This document shows, piece after piece, positions 9,166 to 18,031 of a stretch of DNA of 64,000 bases. This DNA comes from Microvirga soli (lineage in GTDB: Bacteria; Pseudomonadota; Alphaproteobacteria; Rhizobiales; Beijerinckiaceae): NCBI RefSeq assembly GCF_016734765.1, contig NZ_JAERQE010000006.1, positions 118,534-182,533 of the forward strand, read 5' to 3'. Under the pieces are notes generated by a model, which worked only from the letters and a program-made list of their open reading frames with translations, did no database searches and was not told the DNA's origin. Position numbers and translations under genes: made by a program. Each line of letters opens with the position of its first letter. The stretch's first letter is position 1.

Positions 9166-10368
9166 TTAGGCGACGAGCCGCTGCAGGGCCTCGCTGATGC
9201 GGCGAACCGCCTCTTCCACATCCTCGGGCTTGCGCAGGTAGCACAGGCGCAGATACCCCTCGCCCGCCTCGCCGAAGGCCGAGCCCGGCGCCAAGCCTAC
9301 ATTCGCCTCGTCGATGAGGCGGAAGGCAATGTCCTTGGAACTGCTGGCGCCCTTGATCTTCAGGAATGCATAGAAGGCCCCGCTCGGCGGCGGCAGTTCG
9401 ACGAGACCGGTTTGCGCAAGCCGCCCGACGATCTCGCGCCCTTGGCGTGCGCGAACGATCTGCTCGGCGAGGAAGCTCTCGCCCTGCTCGATGGCGGCGA
9501 CGCCGGCGCGCTGGACGAAGACCGGCGTTCCCGAGGTCTGGTACTGCACCAGGTTCTCGATGACCTGTCCTAGAGCGGGCGGGGCTTCGAGCCAGCCGAG
9601 CCGCCAGCCGGTCATGGCCCAGTTCTTGGAGAAGGTTTGGACGAAGATGATCTTGTCGTCCGGCTCCATCACGTCACGGAACGAAGGCGTGCGCCCGTCG
9701 ATGGTGAGAGCGGGGTCGTGAATGAAGCGGCTGTAGATCTCGTCCGCCACGATCCAGAGGCCATGACGGCGGGCGAGATCGAGCGCAGCGCGCAGATCGG
9801 CGTGGCTCGCCACCCATCCGGTTGGGTTCGAGGGCGAGTTAATGACGAGCACACGGGTGCGCGGCGTGATTGCCTTCTCGAGTCGCTCGAAGTCGAGGTG
9901 CCAGCCTTTGTCGTCGATCGCCATCGGAACCGGCACGGGGCGTGCACCGGCAATGGTGATAGCGCCGGCGAAGTTTGGCCATGCGGGCGTAGGGATGAGC
10001 ACCTCATCGCCGTTGCCCGCGAGCATGCGGAAGGCAAGCTGCATGGCCGGCATGCCGCCGGAGGTGACGAAGAAGCGCTCCGGATCGAAAGCTTTGCGGT
10101 AGACCTGCTCATGATAGCGGGCAATCGCCTGACGCAGCTCGGGGATGCCGCGCTGGTAGGTGTAGAAGGTTTCGCCCTTCGCGAGCGACTGGGCCGCCGC
10201 CTCGCAGATGAACGACGGGGTCGGCAGATCGCCCTCGCCCACCCAGAGCGGAATGATGCCGGGCTTCAAGCGACCGTAGCTGAACACGTCGACGATGCCG
10301 CTGGTCGGCGCCTGCTCCGCCTCGGGGCGCAGGTTGAGAACAGACGGAATCGACACGGACGCATTCAT
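9166..10368 (-). CDS. Pyridoxal phosphate-dependent class I/II aminotransferase
   Basis: A 400-residue fold-type I aminotransferase. It shows 'VINSPSNPTGW' (substrate and PLP phosphate region), 'IVADEIYSRF' (the Asp that contacts the pyridine ring) and the PLP lysine in 'FSKNWAMTGWRLGW'. The start at 10368 is chosen for an AAGGA site 8 bases upstream; an upstream in-frame start at 10449 would add 27 residues unlike the family. It is likely an aspartate/aromatic or alanine-type transaminase, but the substrate cannot be read from sequence. MscL lies upstream in the same direction, separated by about 115 bases. Confidence 0.88.
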   Translation of the reverse strand: MNASVSIPSVLNLRPEAEQAPTSGIVDVFSYGRLKPGIIPLWVGEGDLPTPSFICEAAAQSLAKGETFYTYQRGIPELRQAIARYHEQVYRKAFDPERFFVTSGGMPAMQLAFRMLAGNGDEVLIPTPAWPNFAGAITIAGARPVPVPMAIDDKGWHLDFERLEKAITPRTRVLVINSPSNPTGWVASHADLRAALDLARRHGLWIVADEIYSRFIHDPALTIDGRTPSFRDVMEPDDKIIFVQTFSKNWAMTGWRLGWLEAPPALGQVIENLVQYQTSGTPVFVQRAGVAAIEQGESFLAEQIVRARQGREIVGRLAQTGLVELPPPSGAFYAFLKIKGASSSKDIAFRLIDEANVGLAPGSAFGEAGEGYLRLCYLRKPEDVEEAVRRISEALQRLVA

Positions 10369-10482
10369 GGGAGATTTCCTTGGGAAGCCAGCGAACAGGG
10401 ATGGCCCGTTCGGCCCCTCAAGGCAAGTCTTGAATACGTCGCATGACAAAAGACGAAGGGTTCGATCGATACCGGTGATGAA

Positions 10483-10917
10483 TCAGAGCGTCCGGCCCGT
10501 CTTCATCAGGTCGCGGATTTCGGTCAGCAGCTTTACGTCGGCGGGAATTTCGGCCGGCTTGTCGGCTGTGCCGGTCTTGGCATCTTCCTTGCGGCGCAGG
10601 CGGTTCATGCCCTTGACCAGGAGAAAGAGAATCCACGCGATGATGATGAAGTTGATGGCAGCCGTGATGAAGCTGCCCCAGGCGAGCACAGCCCCCTGGT
10701 TCTTGGCCTCCGTCAGGGCCGGCGCTGTGACGGTCTCTGACAGGGGCGTGAAGTAGTTCGTGAAATCGAGGCCGCCGGTGACGGCCCCGATGACGGGCAT
10801 GAAGATGTCGCCCACCAGCGAATCCACGATCTTGCTGAAGGCGGCGCCGATGATGATGCCGATGGCGAGATCGACCACATTGCCGCGAAGTGCGAACTGC
10901 TTGAACTCGTTCCACAT
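10483..10917 (-). CDS. mscL: Large-conductance mechanosensitive channel MscL
   Basis: A 144-residue MscL with the characteristic N-terminus '[16 protein letters not shown]', a first pore helix rich in Gly and Ala ('[17 protein letters not shown]'), a periplasmic loop, a second helix ('[16 protein letters not shown]') and a charged cytoplasmic helix. AGGAGGT lies 6 bases before the ATG. The channel opens under membrane tension and releases solutes during hypo-osmotic shock. It is slightly longer than the E. coli protein owing to the C-terminal tail. Monocistronic by spacing. Confidence 0.96.
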   Translation of the reverse strand: MWNEFKQFALRGNVVDLAIGIIIGAAFSKIVDSLVGDIFMPVIGAVTGGLDFTNYFTPLSETVTAPALTEAKNQGAVLAWGSFITAAINFIIIAWILFLLVKGMNRLRRKEDAKTGTADKPAEIPADVKLLTEIRDLMKTGRTL

Positions 10918-10974
10918 AACCGGACCTCCTGTCGCTTGCTCCCAAGCTTCAAGCTGCCCGACTTAAGAATTTCG

Positions 10975-11502
10975 TCAAGTGCTGCGGCTCGCAAGCAGGT
11001 CCTGCAGATCCAGGCGTTGGGTGACCATCTGGAGTTCGCCGCCCGACGTTCTCGGCCATTGATCCTCGGGCCGGTCCACGTAAAGCTCGATGCCATTGCC
11101 ATCGGGATCGCTCAGGTAGAGAGCTTCGCTGACCCCGTGGTCGCTCGCCCCCTGGAGCGGAATACCAGCCTCGGCGAGCCTGTAGAGCGCATCGGCCAGT
11201 GCCGCCCGCGTCGGGTAGAGGATTGCCAGATGGTAGAGCCCCGTGGTGCCGGGAGGCGGCGGCGAGCCGCCCTGGCTCTCCCAGGTGTTCAGGCCGATGT
11301 GGTGGTGATAGCCTCCAGCCGACACGAAGGCCGCCTGGGTGCCATAGCGCTGCATCAGCTCGAAGCCGAGCACGCCGCAATAGAAGGCGAGCGCGCGATC
11401 GAGATCCGCCACCTTGAGATGAACGTGGCCGATCCTGACGCCTGGATCGATGGGCCTCGCCGCCGGTTGTCCGGTGGCTTCATGAGAGGTTTGGTTCAGC
11501 AT
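10975..11502 (-). CDS. VOC-family (glyoxalase / extradiol dioxygenase-like) protein
   Basis: About 175 residues with the vicinal-oxygen-chelate fold. The first module begins 'RIGHVHLKVADLDRALAFY', carrying the metal-binding His, followed by 'GGYHHHIGLNTWE' and 'GIELYVDRP', which supply further metal ligands. It resembles catechol-2,3-dioxygenase-like or CatE proteins. The stop of DoxX is 12 bases upstream, so the two are co-transcribed and possibly translationally coupled; a TTG at 11517 overlapping that stop is an alternative start. Together with DoxX it is divergent from a LysR regulator, a common alphaproteobacterial layout for quinone or aromatic stress genes. Confidence 0.82.
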   Translation of the reverse strand: MLNQTSHEATGQPAARPIDPGVRIGHVHLKVADLDRALAFYCGVLGFELMQRYGTQAAFVSAGGYHHHIGLNTWESQGGSPPPPGTTGLYHLAILYPTRAALADALYRLAEAGIPLQGASDHGVSEALYLSDPDGNGIELYVDRPEDQWPRTSGGELQMVTQRLDLQDLLASRST

Positions 11503-11513
11503 CGGTTTGTCTT

Positions 11514-11948
11514 TCAAGCAGACCGTGTGGATAACGCAGGAGCAGCCTTGGCCGATCCGCCCTGAAGGGCAAATGCGCCATTGCCGAGCAGTGCCTGAGC
11601 TGCAAGAGCCGCGATCCAGAAGGCGAGGAATTCCCAGCCGCCGTTCGGGTTGCTGAAGAAGAAGCCGGCCTTGCCGTGAACGAGAACGATGGCGCCGAGC
11701 AGGATCGGGATCAGGGCCAGGGACACCCAGCGGGTGAAGACGCCGAGGATCAGGGCGATGCCACCGACAGCTTCGGCCGCGATGGTGAGGTAGGCAAGCG
11801 ACGGCGGCAGGCCGAGGCTGCCGAAGAACTGGGCGGCGCCGGCAGGCGTGAACACGAAGAATTTTAGGCCGGCATGGGCGAGGAACACGATGCCGAGGGT
11901 GATGCGCAGGATCAGGGCGGCGTAAGGGGCGGTACGGGTGTCAATCAT
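11514..11948 (-). CDS. DoxX family membrane protein
   Basis: A 144-residue protein with four hydrophobic helices and the DoxX signature 'ILRITLGIVFLAHAGLKFF' near the N-terminus, followed by 'TIAAEAVGGIALILGVF'. GGAG is 9 bases before the ATG. DoxX proteins are inner-membrane proteins linked to thiosulfate:quinone oxidation or redox and quinone stress in different bacteria. The partner VOC gene and divergent LysR gene suggest induction by a quinone or aromatic compound. The reaction is unknown. Confidence 0.87.
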   Translation of the reverse strand: MIDTRTAPYAALILRITLGIVFLAHAGLKFFVFTPAGAAQFFGSLGLPPSLAYLTIAAEAVGGIALILGVFTRWVSLALIPILLGAIVLVHGKAGFFFSNPNGGWEFLAFWIAALAAQALLGNGAFALQGGSAKAAPALSTRSA

Positions 11949-11979
11949 CGAACGATCTCCGGAATGGGACCTTCATATG

Positions 11980-12041
11980 ATCTCAAACCGGAGATATGAT
12001 AATCTTCCCCTCTGAATATTACTTCACACCGAGAGAGTGAA
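11980..12041. promoter_or_regulatory. Two inverted repeats between divergent doxX and lysR genes, candidate LysR operators
   Basis: Two dyads lie in the 101-base divergent region. ATCTC-N6-GAGAT spans 11980-11995, and TTCAC-N9-GTGAA spans 12023-12041, ending 9 bases before the LysR start codon. The second has the T-N11-A spacing of LysR boxes. The likely reading is that the LysR protein autoregulates at the second site and controls doxX from one or both. Confidence 0.5.
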
Positions 12042-12049
12042 ATCATCCC

Positions 12050-12964
12050 ATGCTCGACCGCGTCACCAGCATGCAGGTCTTTGTTCGCGTCGCAGCCCTC
12101 GGCAGCTTCTCGGCAGCAGCACGGGCGCTCAATCTTTCCCAAACTATGGTGACGAAGCATGTGGCTGCCCTCGAGGACAGGCTCGGGGTCAAGCTGCTGC
12201 ATCGCTCCACCCGCAAGCTAGTGCTGACCGAAGGCGGCCGGGATTATCTCTCCGCCTGCGAGCGCATCCTGGCCGAGATCGAGGAGGCGGAGGCCTCCGC
12301 CAGCCTCGACCGGATCGAGCCGCGCGGGACCCTGCGGCTCAATGTGCCCCTCACTTTCGGCTTCCGCCACATCGCCCCGGCGCTGCCCGAATTCAACCGT
12401 CTCCACCCGGCCGTTTCCTTCGATCTCGGTCTTGCGGACCGTTACGTGGATCTTATCGAGGAAGGGTGGGACCTGGCGATCCGGATCGGGCGGCTGAAGG
12501 ATTCGAGCCTCGTCGCCCGGCGCCTTGCTCCCTGCCGCACCGTGGTCTGCGCCGCTCCCTCTTACCTGAAGCAGCATGGGACACCGGGAAAACTCGACGA
12601 TCTCGCCCGGCACAACTGCCTGGGCTATACCCTGCCGAGCGCCATCGGGGCGAACCGCTGGACCTTCGGCCAAGATGGCGAGATCGTCGTGCCGGTTCAG
12701 GGGAACCTTCGCGCCAACAATGGCGATGCTCTGCTGGCTGCGGCCGTCGCCGGACAGGGGCTGATCTACCAGCCCACCTTTATTGTCGGAGATTGCCTGC
12801 GCGACGGCAGGCTCGTGCGGGTGCTCGGGGACCACTCCACCTACCAGCCGGGCATTCATGCCGTCCTGCCCTCCGGCCGCCAGGCCCCGGCCAAGGTGCG
12901 TGCCTTCATCGCGTTCCTGGCGCAGCGCTTTGCGCCTGAACCCGCTTGGGATCGAGGCCTGTGA
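12050..12964 (+). CDS. LysR family transcriptional regulator
   Basis: A 304-residue LysR regulator. The N-terminal winged helix (residues about 1-60) has 'MQVFVRVAALGSFSAAARAL' and 'VTKHVAALEDRLGVKLLHR'. The remainder is a periplasmic-binding-like effector domain beginning 'GTLRLNVPLTFGFRHIAP'. It belongs to the AaeR/DmlR-like branch that often controls divergent DoxX or quinone genes. It is transcribed away from doxX-VOC with shared operator-like dyads in between. The inducer is unknown. Confidence 0.92.
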   Translation: MLDRVTSMQVFVRVAALGSFSAAARALNLSQTMVTKHVAALEDRLGVKLLHRSTRKLVLTEGGRDYLSACERILAEIEEAEASASLDRIEPRGTLRLNVPLTFGFRHIAPALPEFNRLHPAVSFDLGLADRYVDLIEEGWDLAIRIGRLKDSSLVARRLAPCRTVVCAAPSYLKQHGTPGKLDDLARHNCLGYTLPSAIGANRWTFGQDGEIVVPVQGNLRANNGDALLAAAVAGQGLIYQPTFIVGDCLRDGRLVRVLGDHSTYQPGIHAVLPSGRQAPAKVRAFIAFLAQRFAPEPAWDRGL

Positions 12965-13036
12965 TCGGCTGGCGGTGGCCTTCGCATCGCTAACCGGCTA
13001 AAGCTAATCCACGTCTGTTTTCGAGGATTCACGCCT

Positions 13037-16000
13037 ATGGTCGCCACCTGGGCCGTCGTGTTGTCGGCGCTGGTCTATCTCTGCTTCCTGTTCACGGTGG
13101 CCTATTGGGGTGACAACTGGGGGCGGCGCTTCGTTCAGGGGCCGGCCCGCTCGACGATCGCGGCCCTCGCGCTCGCGGTCTATTGCACGTCCTGGACCTT
13201 CTTCGGATCGGTCGGGCTCGCCAGCCATTCGGGCTTCGACTTTCTCGCCATCTATATCGGCCCGATCCTGGTGATCGGTCTGGGCTTCCCGCTCGTCGCC
13301 CGGGTGGTGCGCGTGGCGAAGACCCAGAACATCTCCTCCATCGCCGACTTCGTGGCCGCGCGATACGGCAAGAGCGAGAGGGTCGCGGCCCTCGTCAGCC
13401 TCATCGCCCTCGTCGGCTCGGTTCCTTACATCGCCCTGCAGCTGAAGGCGGTGTCGTCCTCGCTCGACGTGTTCCTGACGGCAGCGAGCGGCGCATCCCT
13501 GAGCCAACTGCCGATCCTCGGCGATCTGGCCCTTGTGGTTGCCCTTGTTCTTGCAGGCTTCGCCGTCGCCTTCGGCACGCGTCACACGGATGCGACCGCG
13601 CACCAGAACGGACTTCTGCTCGCCATCTCCATCGAGTCCTTGGTGAAGCTGATCGCCTTCCTGATGATCGGCGGCTACATCACCTTCGTGATGTTCGGCG
13701 GCTATGACGACATCGTCCAGCGCCTCAACGCACAGGGCACCACCTCCGCCCTGATGGAGCGGACATCGGGTTTCGGCAGCTATATCACGCTCATCCTGCT
13801 CTCGACCTGTGCGACCCTTCTTCTCCCGCGCCAGTTCCATGTCACCGTGGTCGAGAACCACGACATCGCGGATCTGAAGCGCGCCGCGTGGCTGTTTCCG
13901 CTCTACCTCGTCCTCATCAATCTCTTCGTGATCCCGGTCGCTCTGGCAGGCATGTCCGCCTTTCCCGAAGGGAGCATCGACCGAGACATGACCGTGCTCG
14001 CGCTGCCGCTGATGGACAAGGCCGGCACTCTGGCGGTGATTGCCTTCCTCGGCGGCTTCTCGGCCGCCACCGCCATGGTGATCGTCGATTCCGTCGCCGT
14101 GGCCGTGATGATCTCGAACCACCTCGTCATGCCCATCGTCCTGCGGCGGCGCGCCTTTGCCGGCATCGATCCCGGCGGCTTCGTGATCGGCGTGAGGCGG
14201 GTCTCCATCGTCCTCGTCATCCTGCTGGGCTATGCGTATTACCGCGCCTCGGGAGAAGCGGCGCTCGCCGCCATCGGGCTTCTGTCCTTTGCGGCCATCG
14301 CCCAGGTGGCGCCGGCCTTTCTCGGCGGCCTCATCTGGTCGCGCGGCACGGCGCTCGGCGCCAGCGTCGGGCTCGTGGTAGGCTTCGTCACCTGGGCCTA
14401 CACGCTCCTTCTGCCGAGCCTCGTCTGGGACGGCGTGTTCTGGTCGGATGTGGTCGTCACAGGGCCCTTCGGCATCACGGCGCTGAAGCCGACATCCCTG
14501 TTCGGGGTCGATCTGCCCCAACTGACCCACGGCGTGATCTGGAGCCTGACGCTCAACATCCTGTGCTACATCGCCTTCTCCCTGTGGCGGCCGGTGACGG
14601 CCATGGAGCAGATCCAGGCCAATGTCTTCCTCGGCGAGGCTGCCGCGTCCGCCACGCCGAGCTTCCGCCTGTTCCGCGCCAGCGTGGGCGTCGGCGAGCT
14701 GCGCGCCACCGTCGCCCGCTATCTGGGTGAGGAGCGGACGGCCCGCTCCTTTGAGGGCTTCGCTCACAGCCGCGGGCAGAATATCGATCTGCGTGCCGAG
14801 GCGGACATCCATCTCCTGCGCTATGCGGAGCACCTTCTGGCCTCGGCCATCGGCACCGCGTCCTCACGCCTTGCGCTGTCGCTGCTGCTGCGCCGACGCA
14901 CCGTCTCCACGGAAGCGGCCCTCAAGCTGCTCGACGATGCATCGGCGGCGATCCAGCACAGCCGCGATCTTCTCCAGCACGCGCTCAACTACGCCAAGCA
15001 GGGCATCACGGTGATCGACGGCGATCTGCGGCTGCTCGCCTGGAATCAGGCTTTCCTCGACCTCTACGACATGCCGCCCAACTTCGTGCAGGTAGGGATC
15101 GGTATGGAGCAGATCGTGCGCTACAACGCTTCGCGCGGATCTTACGGACCCGGCAAGATCGAGGATCTTGTGGAAGCCCGCCTCCATTCGTTCCGGCACG
15201 ATGTGGAGCCGGTGCGCCTCAGGCTCTATCCCTCGGGCAAGGTGATCGAGATCCGCTCGAACCTGCTGCCCGACGGCGGCCATGTGACCACCTACACGGA
15301 CGTCACGGAAACCGTTCTGGCCGAAGAAGCGAGCCGCCGCGCCAACGAGACCCTGGAGCAGCGGGTGCGCGAGCGAACAGAGGAGCTCACCCGCCTCAAC
15401 GAAGCGCTCAGGAACGCCAAGGCGGAGGCCGACGAGGCCAACATCTCCAAGACGCGGTTCCTCGCGGCTGCCTCGCACGACATTCTGCAGCCGCTCAATG
15501 CAGCGCGCCTCTATGCCACTTCGCTCGTGGAGCGGGATCGCGAGGCTGGCGATGTAACGCTGGCCGAGAACATCGATGCGTCGTTGGATGCCGTCGAGGA
15601 GATCCTGACCGCCATTCTCGACATCTCGCGCCTCGATACGGGCGCCATGAAGCCGCAATGGTCGAGTTTCCGCATCGACGAGATGTTCCGTCAGCTGCAG
15701 CGCGAATTCGAGCCGATCGCCCGGGCCAAGAACCTGAAGCTCACCTTCATCCCCTCCTCCATGACGGTGCGCTCGGACCGGCGCCTCATGCGCCGCCTTT
15801 TGCAGAACCTGATCTCCAACGCGATCAAGTACACACCGTCCGGGCGCGTGCTCGTCGGCGGACGCCGCCGCGGCGGGCACTTCGCTCTGGAAGTCTGGGA
15901 CACGGGTCTCGGCATCCCGGCCTCCAAGCAGCGCGTGGTCTTCCGCGAGTTCCAGCGCCTGGATCAGGGCATGAAGGTTGCGCGTGGTCTGGGCCTGGGA

Positions 16001-16546
16001 CTGTCCATCGTCGAGCGCATCGGCCGCGTGCTGAAGCACCCGATCACGTTGAACTCCGAGGTCGGGCGCGGCTCCGTGTTCCGGCTGGAGGTGCCTGTGG
16101 TCGCTGCCCTTCCGGCAACGGCCGCAAGCCCCGAGCCGCCGAAGGCTCCAGCGACCGTACTGTCGGGCCTTCGCGTGCTCGTCATCGACAACGAGCCCGC
16201 CATTCTGGAAGGCATGCGTCTTCTGCTCACGGGATGGGGATGCGACGTCTGGACAGCATCCGACCTGGAGACCGCACACCAGGCCCTGCGCACGAACAAG
16301 GGTCTGCCGGAGGTGATCATCGCCGATTACCACCTGGACGAAACCGACGGGCTCGAAGTCATCAAGGCCCTGCGCTGGAAGACCCAGGTCGATATGCCGG
16401 CCCTGCTCGTCACCGCCGACCGCACGCCTGTCGTTCGCGACGCCGCGGCTGCGATGAACATCCATGTTCTCAACAAGCCGCTGAAACCCGCAGCCCTGCG
16501 CGCATTGCTGACGCAATGGCGGGCGACGAAAGTGGCAGCGGAGTAG
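13037..16546 (+). CDS. Hybrid sensor histidine kinase with sodium:solute symporter-like N-terminus
   Basis: A 1169-residue membrane kinase. Residues 1 to about 520 hold about thirteen membrane helices resembling SLC5/PutP symporters ('FGTRHTDATAHQNG'). Then follow a linker, a PAS-like domain (about 640-755, 'GITVIDGDLRLLAWNQ'), a coiled coil, the HisKA domain with phosphorylated His in 'AASHDILQPLNAARLY' (about 810), HATPase_c ('NLISNAIKYTP', 'DTGLGIP') and a C-terminal receiver ('VLVIDNEPA' at about 1047, acceptor Asp in 'IIADYHLDE' near 1096, 'LNKPLKP' at about 1144). The architecture is that of the NahK/ErcS/CbrA-like kinases, which may couple solute transport to signalling. GAGG precedes the ATG. 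No partner regulator is adjacent; a NarL-type regulator at 41784 is a possible partner only by analogy. Confidence 0.9.
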   Translation: MVATWAVVLSALVYLCFLFTVAYWGDNWGRRFVQGPARSTIAALALAVYCTSWTFFGSVGLASHSGFDFLAIYIGPILVIGLGFPLVARVVRVAKTQNISSIADFVAARYGKSERVAALVSLIALVGSVPYIALQLKAVSSSLDVFLTAASGASLSQLPILGDLALVVALVLAGFAVAFGTRHTDATAHQNGLLLAISIESLVKLIAFLMIGGYITFVMFGGYDDIVQRLNAQGTTSALMERTSGFGSYITLILLSTCATLLLPRQFHVTVVENHDIADLKRAAWLFPLYLVLINLFVIPVALAGMSAFPEGSIDRDMTVLALPLMDKAGTLAVIAFLGGFSAATAMVIVDSVAVAVMISNHLVMPIVLRRRAFAGIDPGGFVIGVRRVSIVLVILLGYAYYRASGEAALAAIGLLSFAAIAQVAPAFLGGLIWSRGTALGASVGLVVGFVTWAYTLLLPSLVWDGVFWSDVVVTGPFGITALKPTSLFGVDLPQLTHGVIWSLTLNILCYIAFSLWRPVTAMEQIQANVFLGEAAASATPSFRLFRASVGVGELRATVARYLGEERTARSFEGFAHSRGQNIDLRAEADIHLLRYAEHLLASAIGTASSRLALSLLLRRRTVSTEAALKLLDDASAAIQHSRDLLQHALNYAKQGITVIDGDLRLLAWNQAFLDLYDMPPNFVQVGIGMEQIVRYNASRGSYGPGKIEDLVEARLHSFRHDVEPVRLRLYPSGKVIEIRSNLLPDGGHVTTYTDVTETVLAEEASRRANETLEQRVRERTEELTRLNEALRNAKAEADEANISKTRFLAAASHDILQPLNAARLYATSLVERDREAGDVTLAENIDASLDAVEEILTAILDISRLDTGAMKPQWSSFRIDEMFRQLQREFEPIARAKNLKLTFIPSSMTVRSDRRLMRRLLQNLISNAIKYTPSGRVLVGGRRRGGHFALEVWDTGLGIPASKQRVVFREFQRLDQGMKVARGLGLGLSIVERIGRVLKHPITLNSEVGRGSVFRLEVPVVAALPATAASPEPPKAPATVLSGLRVLVIDNEPAILEGMRLLLTGWGCDVWTASDLETAHQALRTNKGLPEVIIADYHLDETDGLEVIKALRWKTQVDMPALLVTADRTPVVRDAAAAMNIHVLNKPLKPAALRALLTQWRATKVAAE

Positions 16547-16558
16547 AGAAGCCTCCAA

Positions 16559-16641
16559 CGTCATCCCCGGGCGTGTCCCGGGGATCCACGTCTTAACCGC
16601 GCGCAAAGACGTGGATGGCCGCAACAAGTGCGGCCATGACG
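16559..16641. repeat. Palindromic intergenic repeat, 'ATCCACGTCTT' family
   Basis: Three successive hairpins (CCCCGG..CCGGGG, ATCCACGTCTT..AAGACGTGGAT, GGCCGC..GCGGCC) bounded by GTCAT and ATGAC. The same composite element occurs at 31757-31846 (opposite orientation) and 37559-37645. It lies between the convergent kinase and racemase genes. Confidence 0.85.
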
Positions 16642-16647
16642 GGTGTG

Positions 16648-17346
16648 CTAGACGGGCCTCAGCGCATGATCCACCGCCGCAATGGCGTGGATTGTCGTCG
16701 TATCGAACAGCGGCACGGCGCTGTCCTCGTCCTTCACCAGCAGCATGATCTCGGTGCAGCCGAGGATGACGCATTGCGCGCCGCGCTCGATCAGGCGGGC
16801 GATGATGTCGCGATAGGCCTGACGGGATTCCGGCCTGACCTGCCCAAGCACCAGTTCCTTATAGATGATCTCGTGCACGATCCGGCGGTCGTCCTCGTCC
16901 GGCACCAGAACGTCGAGACCGTGGCGCTGCTGCAGACGGCCTTTGTAGAAATCCTGCTCCATGGTGAAGGCCGTGCCGAGGAGACCAACGCGCTCGAAGC
17001 CCGCCGCCCTGATCTTCTCGGCCGTGGGGTCGGCGATGTGGAGCAGCGGGATGCCAACCGCCGACGAGATAGCATCCGCCAGGCGGTGCATGGTGTTGGT
17101 GCACACCACGATGAAATCGGCTCCGCCGCGCTCCAGCCGGAGTGCCGCGTCCTTCATCAATTCGGCAAGCTTCTCCCATTCACCGTCGTGCTGAAGTCGT
17201 TTGATCTCTTCGAAATCGAAGGACCACATCAGGCATTGCGCCGAATGCACCCCGCCGAGCCGCCGGTTCGTCTCCTGATTGACAATGCGGTAATACTCGG
17301 CCGAGCTCTCCCAGCTCATACCGCCGATAAGTCCGATGGTCTGCAT
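16648..17346 (-). CDS. Aspartate/glutamate racemase family protein
   Basis: A 232-residue protein of the Asp/Glu racemase family. It begins 'MQTIGLIGGMSWESSAEYY', typical of the YgeA-type branch. The two catalytic cysteines are visible in 'VVCTNTMH' (about 82) and 'ILGCTEI' (about 194). It interconverts L- and D-forms of an acidic or other amino acid without a cofactor. The chromene-carboxylate isomerase-like gene is 8 bases upstream in the same direction, so the two are probably co-transcribed. Both catalytic Cys are present, so it should be active. Substrate is unknown. Confidence 0.9.
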   Translation of the reverse strand: MQTIGLIGGMSWESSAEYYRIVNQETNRRLGGVHSAQCLMWSFDFEEIKRLQHDGEWEKLAELMKDAALRLERGGADFIVVCTNTMHRLADAISSAVGIPLLHIADPTAEKIRAAGFERVGLLGTAFTMEQDFYKGRLQQRHGLDVLVPDEDDRRIVHEIIYKELVLGQVRPESRQAYRDIIARLIERGAQCVILGCTEIMLLVKDEDSAVPLFDTTTIHAIAAVDHALRPV

Positions 17347-17354
17347 GTTGGGCT

Positions 17355-17978
17355 CTAAAGATTCGGAGTGTAGGGCGCGCGGCTGCTCGCCAGCGCGTCG
17401 GCGAGAAGATCGAGCCTGTCCTGGCCCCAGAACACCTCACCCTCGAGCACATAGGCCGGAGAGCCGAAGACATCGGCGGCAATCGCATTCTCGAGGTTGA
17501 GGGCATAAATCGCCTCGGTGGTGCTGCCGGTGGCCACATCCATCAGCGAGGATGAGTCGAAACCGGCCTGCTCCGCCAACTCGGTGAGAACCAGCGGATC
17601 GCCCAAGTTGCGCTCCTCCTCCCACACGGCTGCGTAAGCGCGGCGCAGGAAGGCATCGGGGTTCTTGCCGGTGGCATTGATGGCGATCACAAAGCGGTCG
17701 GCCAGGTTCACGTCGAAGGGCCAGTGCTTCGGAGTGATGTTGAAGGAAAGGCCGCGCTTTTCGCGCCAGCGCTGCAACTCCAGGATCCTGTAGCGTTGCC
17801 GGGCCGGATGGCGCTGGGCGAGCGGCAGGCCGCCGGTTTCAGCAAAGACCCGGCCCAGGAAAACCGGCTTGTAGTTGACCTCGGCGCCATGCCTCTGGAC
17901 GATGTCCATGAAGGGCGCATGGCCGATATAGGCCCAGGGGCTCACGAGGGAGAAGTAGTAGTCGATGATGCGGGGCAT
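17355..17978 (-). CDS. 2-hydroxychromene-2-carboxylate isomerase / DsbA-family protein
   Basis: A 207-residue glutathione-S-transferase kappa/DsbA-like protein. 'IDYYFSLVSPWAYIGH' at the N-terminus carries the serine that replaces the thioredoxin CxxC, and 'ENAIAADVFGSPAYVLEGEVFWGQDRL' contains the cis-Pro region. The start at 17978 is the conserved one; upstream in-frame residues (to 18032) look non-coding. Family members use glutathione to isomerise aromatic degradation intermediates, but many have other roles. It precedes the racemase by 8 bases. Confidence 0.82.
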   Translation of the reverse strand: MPRIIDYYFSLVSPWAYIGHAPFMDIVQRHGAEVNYKPVFLGRVFAETGGLPLAQRHPARQRYRILELQRWREKRGLSFNITPKHWPFDVNLADRFVIAINATGKNPDAFLRRAYAAVWEEERNLGDPLVLTELAEQAGFDSSSLMDVATGSTTEAIYALNLENAIAADVFGSPAYVLEGEVFWGQDRLDLLADALASSRAPYTPNL

Positions 17979-18031
17979 GGGCTCGATTCGAGGTTGATGG
18001 GCCTTGAGCGGCGATGCTCCAGCTTGGACCA

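Noticed and set aside
13004..14833. Very long open frame (609 codons) antisense to the hybrid kinase
   Set aside because: It is a GC-rich shadow: Arg/Gly/Asp-rich low-complexity translation with no family pattern, wholly covered by a well-supported gene on the other strand.
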